From: Gordionus sp. m RMFG-2023
Taxonomy: Eukaryota; Nematomorpha; Gordioida; Chordodea; Parachordodidae
Direction of reading: 5' to 3'
DNA length: 64,000 nt
Assembly: GCF_954871325.1 (NCBI RefSeq)
Contig: NC_088777.1
Span: forward strand, 43,129,366 to 43,193,365
Shown: piece by piece, positions 51,133 to 64,000 of the stretch
How the letters are laid out: each line of letters begins with the position of its first letter
How positions within the stretch are numbered: position 1 is the first letter of the stretch
Position numbers and translations under genes: made by a program
The notes under the pieces: model-generated
What the model was told of the DNA's origin: nothing
The model's database searches: none
Seen by the model: the letters and a program-made list of their open reading frames with translations, nothing else

Positions 51133-53124
51133 ATTTTGATAAAATTTTAAATGTTAACTACAAATTTTACTTAATTTAGCAAATTGTAAATAAAAATTAG
51201 TAAATAAAACGTCGCAATTAGCTAATGTCAATAATTCTATTTTTTAAATAGCAATATAAACACAACTGATTTCCACGCGGAAAACATGAGAAAATCATTT
51301 AGAATAATCATTTGAAAGTGAAAACATAGATAAATTAATATAGATAGTAACAGAATCGTGCAGACGGGGGGGGGGGTGGCAGTCGTCCGGTGCTGCCAAA
51401 ATTAGACAATTTTTAGGGCCGCTAAATCGTCTAAAAACTATTTTTTAATATACTACATACAAAGTCATTACTTTTTTTGTAAAATATTATTGTATATAAT
51501 TTAAAAAAAAGTTTAATATGTTTAATAAAAAATCTAATTTAAATTTTACTAATTTACTGAAATGTTTTTTTCTATTTTTAAATAATCTTTAACAATTTAT
51601 TAAAGTTTTCTATTAACAGAGAATCAAGATAATATGTAAGTAAAAAATTAAGTAAATTTTTTTTTTAAAAAAAATGATTTCTATTAAATGACTATTTTGA
51701 TAAATATTTGGTCTATTTTCTCGTAAAGGGATACTATTTTAAAATAAAAGAGTTTACACCTTAGTCTATTTAATACATATACCTATCGGGTGGACACACT
51801 TAGATTGAGTTATTATAATTAAGATTAATTCGACTATTAAATGTACTATGTAATATGCTAGTTTCAGACTCTTTAAAAATGACGAACTTGATTAATATAA
51901 ATATATTATTAATTAAGTGAATTAAATTGTTAGATCACCATATAATATTTTATATCATAACCAACATTTCATAAATCTAAAAAACAAATAGATAAGAGAA
52001 CCATCGAAGAAACGAGGGATATTTTATTATAAATTTAGGAGTATCACCGATGATGGCGATATCTTTTAAATAATTTAATATGATACTCTTTATTCTTTTT
52101 AAAATAAATTCAAATAGTAAAAGTTTATAAAAAAATTATGTGATCTTTACAATTTCTTTTTATGTGATAAATATAAACTATTCACTATTTAGAAATTAAT
52201 ACATCTCTTAAAATAAATCACTATCAATAAAAATATGTATTTAAAATGTAAACTACAACTAGCCACCCATTATTAAACCCAAGTCTTAGGGGTAATTGAT
52301 AATACATGACCAATAATTCACCAAATATGGACGTTTTTTATTTACTTCAAACTATATATTTAAACATTCCATCTATCTTGATAAAATTTTGGCCAAAAAA
52401 TGATCTAGAGCGACTTTATAATAGGAATTAAGAATGGCGGTTTTTTCATAGGAGGATTTCCCATGGAATCATCTTTATTACGAAGTTTCCATAAGAAATG
52501 CGGTTTTTTTGTCCATAGGAGTCCGCTTGACACTCCTCTCACGAAGAATATGGATATGCGACTTTTTTATCAATAGACGCCGTTTAATTCATCTCACGAA
52601 TAAGAATAAAGAAAATTATATAATTTCCCCGACTACAATTTCCTTGTAATGCCATAAATTTATATTTCCCTAATTTGAATAAAGAAGAGAATATATTTTC
52701 ATAATTTTGTAAAAGCGTAAATTTCATATATCTCTAATTCGAATCAAGAATGGAATATATTATTTTATATTTCATAATTTCCTCCGATTATTACAATTTC
52801 CATTTAATACCGAGAATTTTATATCTCTAATTCGAATAAAATAATATAAACTATTTATACCCAAAATTCTCATGCACATCTCTTCCATTATTATCGATAA
52901 ATCATTTATGATTCCATAATTTCGAATATGATTTACTAAAAATTATTTTAAAATCCTGGAATAATTCCCACTAAAAATAAAATTTTCATTCTATTCTGCA
53001 ACACTACGAGTTATCATATTTCGGAAATAATTTATGCACTGGAATATGATTAGAAACATTTCTCAGATCGCGTAAATCATTCTTTAATAATATGTTGATA
53101 GTCTTTACTAATGGATTGAGTTAG
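51133..53124. other. Divergent spacer upstream of GFPT
   Basis: It should hold the GFPT promoter, but no motif can be named with confidence. A G11 run lies at 51366-51376 and the diverged tandem repeat at 52592-52850. Confidence 0.4.
52592..52850. repeat. Diverged tandem repeat, about three units
   Basis: Units of about 60-100 bp each end in a form of ATATCTCTAATTCGAAT and contain TTTCATAATTT and ATTACAATTTCC words. Confidence 0.55.
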
Positions 53125-53590
53125 AAAATCGAATTGGCAAAAATCAAAGGAATAATGAACATGAACAACTAATACCAGGTACAAAAAGTGATGTGATGCT
53201 GATAGAATCATCGATATCAGTCTTTTTGGGTCAAAGAAAATTACCTTGTAGAAAAAGCATAGAAAAACTCAATCATCAAATAGAAATATTTTTTATTTAT
53301 TCTCGAAATTTAATATACTATTATTAGATCGGATGCTGTCAATTAAATATTATATGTTAGATTAGGAAACGTTAGAAGGGAATATTAATCCTCAAGATCT
53401 AATAGAATTAAAAATTGTAGTGAATATATTAAATAAGCATCCCATAAAAACTCATTTGAAAATTTTACGCTATATTAACAATAATAGGTTAAACGAAGCT
53501 TTACAAAATATAGCCATTGTTACCGTGACATCCTCAAACACAGCTTTGCTCAAATTAATTAAAACTTACCTACAATCCTGTATGGAATAG
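53125..53590 (+). other. Two coding-like open segments, gene not recognised
   Basis: Segment one is open from a TTAG at 53124 to a TAG at 53325-53327 and includes GTKSDVMLIESSISVFLGQR. Segment two follows a TTAG at 53365 and is open for 74 codons to a TAG at 53588-53590. It is helical and looks like real protein (IELKIVVNILNKHPIKTHL … ALLKLIKTYLQSCME). The second has a faint likeness to TFIIS N-terminal (LW) domains, which I do not trust. The joint between them was not resolved. They could be the last exons of one + strand gene between GFPT and the kinase remnant. Confidence 0.4.
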
Positions 53591-54065
53591 ACCAACTTGT
53601 TTATTTCTTTTCAATTTTAATAGAAAATGATATCGTCTCATCGTTTTAATTATACTGATATATAATATCTTCATTTTGCAAAAAGGCGAGGAGGAAAAAT
53701 AAAAGTGGAATATTTTAATTTATGATTATATTAATTTTATAATGAGCGTTACTTATTTATGTTTAAAATTTCATAAATTATATATGTTTTTAGTTTCTCA
53801 TTGCGAAAACTTATCATATAAAAAGTAAATTGTGTTTTTCAAATGGCCGCCAAATTATTTTTTGCCCTCTTTTACAATTCAATATAATCATATGTTCTAT
53901 TTTAGGTCCCCAAAAAATCAAAAATAAGAAATAGTTTGATCTTTTTTAAAAAAAATTTGAATACAACAAAATATTTAAACATTTTAATTCCTAATAATAT
54001 GCAATCACGCTTAAAGTTTTCCTGATGTTTTCCATTTTGGATTGTAAATCATAATTTGTATATAG

Positions 54066-56817
<2,752 letters not shown>

Positions 56818-58379
56818 TTATAATTATTATTATCAAATCTAATAAATAGTGAAAAAATAATATTGATTACAATTTACGTTGACATATGTTATATTAAAAC
56901 AATTTATTAATTTAATTGTCTTTTATATAGGTTGAGTTTTTTAAATGCTGATTAAATTTATTTAGATTTAAGAACAACTTAAGTTAAAGTTTTTGAAATT
57001 AAAATTAAAATATATTATTAATTTGTAGCAAATTATTGAAAAGTATTGTTTTTTGAAAAATTTATTGTAGGAGTTCCAACATATGACTAGTTTCATATAA
57101 TCCTATGCTAATATTTTTTATTGTTGCTTATGTAATTTTCGCTTATTTTTATGTTTAAACAAAATGCCTTAAGTTTTATATAAATCAGGGAATGAATCAA
57201 GATTTTATATATGCTTATTTATTAAAAAGAAATATGATAAGTTAGAAAGTCCTGCAAGTTTCACCAAAAGCAAATGTATAAACGCCGACAATGGTATAAA
57301 TATTTTTAAAAAATTTTGATTTTATATTGTTAAAAACACCAACTGGGATTATACTAAATAAAACCCGAAAAAACGAATTTTCTTATAAAAAAAATGATCT
57401 ATAATAAAGTAATGGCTTATCACCACTTTTACCATCACAACTAATTCTCTGAGATTGGCTATAGACTTATGGAAATCAAACTCTCCAATTATTTCCTTGC
57501 TTTTATCTTCCATACACAAAATTGGGATTTACTCTTATTCCAGCATTTCGTTTATATTCTTTTACTTGAAAGCAGCTTTAAAACGCTCTTCATAGATCTA
57601 TAACCCAGATATCATCTCCCTAATAAATCAAAGTAGGGATTCTTCATCAAAAATTTAAAATTTAAACTTAGGTTAGGAATCGAAATCTCAAAGCCCTGGC
57701 AATAATTTTCAGGCTAAAATATTGAGTTAGCCATTTTACACTTGTTTGTACATCTATATTTGCTTTCATTTAGAGTAAGGTAAAAATAAACAATATTTTG
57801 GCATAGCAAAATGATTGGTTAAATAAAGGTGCTAAATCTAAATTAGATATTCTAATTTGATTAATGCTAAATTAAATGAATCTTTATAATAAAAATCATG
57901 GCCTTTCCCGAAAAAACAGTATTTATGAAAAATAATGATGGTTTTAACCACAATATTAACTAGGCAAGTATTACCGCATTCTTAATTTTATATATAAAAA
58001 AACGAAAATAAAAATTATTAATTTACTCGAGTTCATAACTACTGTTTAGGAACTAAGTTCACAACTCGAATTAGTTTGGGAAGATTATTTCGATCCAAAA
58101 CTTGGCTCCAGTTGTAGACTTAGCCGATTGACAACACTTATATATAACCAACACTGTTTAATTTGGGCACCATCATGGCTAAGATTTTGTCCAATTTATC
58201 GAGATTTAATGTTTAAAAAAATCTTTTACCAATATGTTATATTCTCAGTTTAACAAAAAATAATTAAAATTCTATCCCCTGGTACAACATTATTTTGTGG
58301 CCAGACACTAATAATTAATATAGCAGACAAAGATGCCCTAGTTAGAACCACTAAAACCACTTCTACTAATATTTTTTTT

Positions 58380-58705
58380 GAATAAAAGATACTAATATAA
58401 TAGAAAATCTTGAAGACGGGTTTTTTGAATCTAAAAATACTTAAATGAATATTTTTGATAATTTTTCTTATATTAAAAATATGTATATAAAATTAATAAT
58501 TTCTGATTGTTTAGACTTGGTAGATTTGGCCGAGTTTCTAAAATAAAATTAATAATTTTTACATCAATATATTTTGCCCAATTTTATCTAAAGATGTAAT
58601 AGCTAACCCCCCAATAAATTTATCCTATTTCTAGCCTACCCTCCTTAAGACACCCCTATCCCAAATAAGCAAACTCTTCCTATCCCCCCCCCCCTTTCAT
58701 GCCGA
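58380..58705 (-). repeat. Inverted third copy of the 4632-5640 repeat
   Basis: Read on the minus strand it gives GGAGGGTAGG…GGATAAATTTATTGGGG, then GGGCAAAATATATTG and a similar AT-rich body. A G11 run stands just before it, as in copy B (G10 at 5168). Confidence 0.6.
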
Positions 58706-61059
58706 AACTATGAGATAAAAAGTATAACGAATAATGTTAGTTGTATTATATATTAATTCCTTAGAATTATTGCTTTTTTTATAAAGATTATTAGAGTTTG
58801 TCTGTATGAGTTTGTCCACATCAATTCATTGGCTTGAGGATGAGTGATAAATAACATTATATAGATTAAAGAAATAGATTTAATATTGTTTGAATTTCTT
58901 AACAAAAATGATTATCACCGACTAATTGGTTATATTACCTCAAAGAATAGTTGCATTTATTAAATTTATGGGAGATGTAACCCAATTTTAATATAAGGGG
59001 CCGCTTCTTGTAAATATTTTAGCGTTGAAATAATCTATCACCGATTCAATATATATTGATTTTTTAGATTATTAATAATTAATATTTGGTTTTTTTATTA
59101 TTAATTAAACCCAAATATTGTTCAACAAAAATATACAATATATGCAAGTAAATATAACGTAAAAACATGAAAAACAAATCAATGATAAACCATTTACATC
59201 TCAATTATTTATAAGTATACATGGCATTGTATTCTTATTTATATATTAATATTAAACGAATTTAAATTTATACAGGTGAAAAAAGTAGGATAGAATTATA
59301 TAATTCATTTATCAAAAAAAGTTATATAATATATATATATATAAAGATGCAAGGCGTGTAGCCAAGAATTTGTTTGCTTGGGAAGAGTTGGATAAATAAA
59401 TGCAAATTATTAAATTTGGTATGATTGATTCTTGAAAAATTGTTTCGTTTTTACTTTCTGACTAGTTTTCTTGTTCATGAATCATTTTCTTTTATAATTT
59501 TAATTAATAGCAAATTAAAAATGCTTACTAATTTTCCCGTAGTCAAAGTTTTCTATTTCGGTTCTTTATATGAATATTACCCCAGGCAGGCCAATTTTTT
59601 CTGAAGAATAAGTTGAACTTAAAAGGTTACTTCCATTATTGGGAATTTAACAAGTAGGCAAGCATTATGAGAAGTTGTATTTATATCATTTTTTCTTAAT
59701 TAAAACATATTTATAAAAAAAATATTCTTATTGTCAAATACGTGTATTGAATAATTGGAAGGTTTAAATTGTAATCAAATTAAATGACAATTATATGAAA
59801 TTATCGATGGTATGGAAATTTTATTAGAAATAGTGAGATCGAAAATGTAATCATTCAAGAAAAGAAAAAGAAAAGAGAAAGTTTTAAAATTTTACTTTAT
59901 ATTTTGATTTATCAGAATGATTTTGATTAACTATATTATTTTAATAAATAATTTGTCATCTTCAATTTTGGATCTTCATATTTAGTATTTGTTTTAAAAT
60001 ACTTATGATGGAGAAAATATTGGGTCTTGGCATGATTGAATAATATTTTGTTCTAGAGATAACATCCTCTCATTCTTTACTTGGGCTAAGTGCATTTGTC
60101 CCCTTGAATTCCCAACTGACATAGCTAGCGGTTTAAGTATATTTTAAAACTTTAAAATTTTTTTATCCAAAATTGTTTTTTGTCTAAGATATGATTGTTT
60201 ATTATCTTTTTTAAAGCTCGTTTGCGAATTTGTATTTGTTGCATGCATTTTATTGAAGCCTACCTCCTTATACTAATTATACTTAAAGTAGATGATAGGC
60301 TGTAGCGAAAAATACTGCACTTATATGTTCATTTTTAAAAAAATTTAACATAATAATAGACATATATGAATTAAATAACTACTCGTTAAAGATATAACAT
60401 TTTAGAGTATTTGATCAAATTTGATCTATCAAATATACTTTCTATTTATACTTTATTTGACTGCCAGTCCTGATTTAAGCATCTAATTTCGTAAATTCGT
60501 TAAACCTATTAATGAAGGCCTGCAATTCCTACCCCAGTAACATCCAAAAAAATTTAACTGGCCTGGTAAAATAATTATTTGGCTAGGGTTTGATGAATTC
60601 TTAAATTTTATAGAAGTGATAATCAATAAAGTGTGGTGTTTTTAATTTAACTGCTCCCCAATATTATTAGTTGTTTATTTTGGTGTTCCGGGTTAGGTCT
60701 TATATTTTAAAAAAAACCTGGCTGGGCAACAAAAATTTATAAAAGTGCTGCGCCGGATACAAATTTAACCTTTCGGGCCTGAAAATTTTGCATATGCAGA
60801 GCAATAATTACTAATACCTAAATATTCTGTTAATTTATCAAACATAAATTCTAAATATAATTTTATGCTCAAAATGCTGTTATGAGAATATTTTCCTGCT
60901 AAAAATTTGTTTTTCCCGTGTTTGGAGTCGACTGAAATGGAGGTATCACTATTATCTAATCATTCTAAAATAAAAAATTTCTGCAAATTTTTCTTTTTGA
61001 GAATTTAAAATCAATTTTATAATAATTACTCTAAAAAAATGCCTAATAATTAGGACTAT

Positions 61060-61304
61060 CCACCATTTTCGATTTTTGATGGTTTATCTATTGCACGGAT
61101 ATGTACCCGCTGTGTACCGATTTGTATCGTATTCAGTTCTATTTGTACCATCACCATTTAAGATATTCAAAGAATAAAAGGGTGGGGCCAACTTCACGGT
61201 AGCCCCGCCATATTTGAATTTTCAAATAAAAAGTATATATAGATCGATAGAGATAATATACATATCAGCCCAATAAATAAATCATCAAAAATCGAAAATG
61301 GTGG
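61060..61304. mobile_element. Hairpin element with a perfect 22-bp inverted repeat
   Basis: CCACCATTTTCGATTTTTGA (61060 on) is perfectly inverted at 61283-61304. GGTGGGGCCAA and CGGTAGCCCCGCC words lie between. The outer parts (TAATTAGGAC… and …TAATAATTA) suggest slightly wider borders, about 61045-61330. Confidence 0.6.
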
Positions 61305-61459
61305 GGCCAAATTTACGGACCTTTAATAATTAATATTTAAATGTACATTAATACATAATAATATTCTTAAGAAATATTGCATATAAACCACCAAGGTATT
61401 TACAAAAAAAAATATACGCAATATACTTTGTTATTTCGCATATGTTTAACAGTATTTGG

Positions 61460-61668
61460 TAGAGTGATATAAAGTCCGATTAATTTTTAAAAACGACCCA
61501 ATTAAAATTTTACCAAAAATAAAATTTCGTAAGCCTGGAGATTTTACTTATAGATGACAGAAAGGTTTAAACCATCATTTTTCAAATCTCGAAGCTTATA
61601 TATTATTATTTTGGCTAATACCTAACCGGGTCTTAAAATTTACCAAATCGGGCTTTTTAACAACCCTA
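61460..61668. mobile_element. 209-bp hAT MITE with perfect 8-bp duplication
   Basis: GTATTTGG lies at 61452-61459 and 61669-61676. The ends are TAGAGTGATATAAAG and, read inward, TAGGGTTGTTAAAAAG, with partly paired arms. It is the best-preserved copy of the TAGTGTTGTTAA family (also 6135 and 48125). Confidence 0.85.
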
Positions 61669-63159
61669 GTATTTGGTAGTATTGTTAGAAACCTCGATTT
61701 AAGTCAGTCATTTTCGAAAAACAGTTATATGAGGATAATAAACAAACATAAATTACCTAGCCCCTGATGTCATAGCACAAAGGCAGGGCCCATTTTTGAC
61801 AAAATCTTAAGGAGATACGCTAATATTTGAGAGGCTATAATCTTGATTTCGCCATTTTTTAAATCGGTGAAATTAACAAATCTAGTATTTGGCAAGCTTT
61901 GATTCTTCTTAGAAAAAAAGGTTATTTCATTTGTCCAACTGCAAATACATTCATAACTGGTAAAAAAAAATGTAATAATTTTAATATATTAGCAAAATAC
62001 TCATAGAATTTATAAGGATTTTTTGATAAATCAAAAACCTTTTCATTTGACTTAAAAATTATCTAAAGGGATCGTATTGTCAAATACCTATATTCAGTTT
62101 TTTAGAAAAATGATAAATTAATATTTTGCGTCCCAAGATTTCGGCATAAATTTATCAGAAGGAGTTGGCTCTCTTTTGTTTAAATATCGAGGATTAGGTG
62201 ATATTTTTAACTAAAGTATTAATTTTAGCCGTTTTCAAAGCGGGTAAATCAAGGTAAAGCCAAGTTCTCAAAATTGTGGCTCAAGCCGGCTCAGGAGTTC
62301 ACTAGAGTCTAATTTTAAGTCAAAATTTTTTTATAATTTTTTTTTATTTGTCACTCTGACCCAAAATAAAAAGTATTTGTCCGCCCGGTCAGAATTTATA
62401 AATAAAGAATAATTTTTTTTTTTATAGTAAAAAAAAAATATTATACAGATAAAGTATATTAGCGCCTTGTTTCTTACAAGAATTAAATATATCAATTTAT
62501 TTGACAAAATATAATGATATCTCAAATCAAAAATTCAAGTCCGGCACAGTCCTAAATTTTATAAAAAATATTAGTCACGGACCGAAATTTTTTTTTTAAA
62601 AAAGGGCTCAGAGTTTTTTAATATATTTACTTGTTGTTATAAAGCGACCTAAAAGTTCTGAAACAAATTCAGCTAATTCACTCATATTGCTCATCGAGCT
62701 AGCTTAATTCTGAATCAATTTTTTTCATCAAAATGGCGATGTTACACTATTTATACATAATTATAATTTAAAAAGTCTTAATCAATTGTCTTCTGTTGCA
62801 GAATCCTCTCGCTGATTTCTTTCTTCTCTTTAAAAATAACTTATATATCTTAAGAAAATATTAATAGCACAAAAACATATAAGATTAATTTTTCTTAGTG
62901 CGTTTTATCTATTTTAGTTTAATTTTTTTTTTTATATAATATTAAATTTTCTTCACGCCTTCATTATTTTTATTTTTTTTTAAACATTAACTCCTTTTTA
63001 ATTTGTCTTACATAGCCATAAATAATTAATATAAAATATAATAATTTTAAAAAAATCACAATAAACGATAAAAAAAACGAAATAAAAAATATTACGAAAG
63101 AATGATGAAAAATGAATCAGACTTTTAATAAGAATTTAATCGTAAGTAGACCTACAAAA

Positions 63160-63960
63160 ATAAGACGAAATTCCGAATCGAATAATGGAATTATTCGTAT
63201 CGTCGAATATTCGATTCAATTCGAAAATTTTATTTAACTGTAAATTAAAAAAGATAGCATCAAATTTATTTTGTAAAATTTAACTATGGATAAAAGACAA
63301 ACATTTATTAGTAAGATAATATGAAGCATACATATATAGTATATTTATATATAATGTAGAAAAATCAATATAATATTCATATCATGTAGAAGACAAATAT
63401 ACCAACAACAAATTTTTTAAACACAAAGTTTTTGCAAAAAGTCAAATTTATGATTTCTCCATCATCAAACAAAGGAGAAATATCTGGTTCCCCCGTCATT
63501 CTTGACGGGATAGTTACTAGTTATTTATAATTGTATATGTGTTATAAATTACATATAAATAAATACTTTCTTGGCCATCATAAAACATTTTCGGAAGTTA
63601 ATTTTGTATTATGAATTATTCGAATAAAAACAGCCGTTAACAACATTTAGAAATATAAAAAGTTTCTTCATTATTCCTTTATTAAATAGGAATAATTGCA
63701 AATAATTCTTAATAATAATATATGATTATTTTTCCATATTTATGAATATAAATTATTTTAATCGAATAATCTCGAATAATTCGATCGAATAATAGATAAA
63801 AAATTATTCGACGAATTATATATTTTCCTTATTCGAATTCGATTTGAATTTTCGAATCGAATAATTGTGTTATTCGTATTCGTAAAATACGAATTGAATT
63901 GAATCGAATATCGAATAACAAATAATTCGTTATTACAAAAATTTATTCTTTTTTTTTATT
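63160..63960. repeat. TTCGAAT/ATTCG-word repeat, to window end
   Basis: At both ends of this interval CGAAT and ATTCG words follow each other almost without gap (ATTCGAATTCGATTTGAATT). The middle is plain AT-rich. The arms pair with each other, so this is probably one inverted-repeat element. Confidence 0.5.
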
Positions 63961-64000
63961 GTGAAAAAAATATTCCACAAATAAAAAATTTATCGCCTTG

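Larger units (their letters stand above)
56818..64000. other. Repeat-rich region without recognised gene
   Basis: About 7.2 kb of AT-rich sequence. Recognised pieces are the inverted third repeat copy (58380-58705), a hairpin at 61060-61304, an hAT MITE at 61460-61668 and TTCGAAT-rich DNA to the window end. No exon was found on either strand. Confidence 0.55.

Overview
The window is a very AT-rich stretch of eukaryotic nuclear DNA, almost certainly from an invertebrate animal. The gene set points to an animal: NOL9/Grc3, mitochondrial release factor MTRF1L, an SLC37 sugar-phosphate carrier, GFPT and an AGC kinase. So do the mobile elements: hAT transposons of the DUF4371/ZMYM type, hAT MITEs and RTE-like LINEs. 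The phylum cannot be fixed from the sequence. Introns fall into two size groups: tiny ones of 39-59 nt, and long ones of 0.1-6.3 kb that carry most of the repeats.

Layout from left to right: the C-terminal exons of a NOL9-like gene (+, 1010-3762, start outside the window); repeat-filled spacer; a complete MTRF1L-like gene (+, 7041-15674, 7 exons); a nearly whole RTE-like LINE facing it (-, about 15770-18900); spacer with a hairpin hAT MITE; an SLC37A1-3-like gene (+, 21595-35787, 11 exons) whose introns hold an hAT transposase fossil, a second LINE fragment and several MITEs; a complete GFPT gene (-, 51132-36375, 15 core exons plus one 96-nt cassette-like exon); spacer with two coding-like segments I cannot name (+, 53125-53590); a decayed AGC kinase pseudogene (+, 54066-56817); and about 7 kb of repeat-rich DNA without a recognised gene.

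The genes do not form one pathway. NOL9 acts in rRNA processing, MTRF1L ends mitochondrial translation, SLC37 carries sugar phosphates across an internal membrane, and GFPT makes glucosamine-6-phosphate. SLC37 and GFPT are convergent neighbours and both handle hexose phosphates, but nothing here shows a functional link.

The most distinctive signals are: a symmetric 96-nt exon in GFPT at the position of the vertebrate muscle-specific exon; a perfect in-frame 42-bp duplication in the SLC37 gene; a set of hAT insertions with readable 8-bp target duplications, including one MITE nested in another; and ten G/C runs of 9-13 nt in otherwise AT-rich DNA. I found no evidence for a wholly new defence or mobile system.
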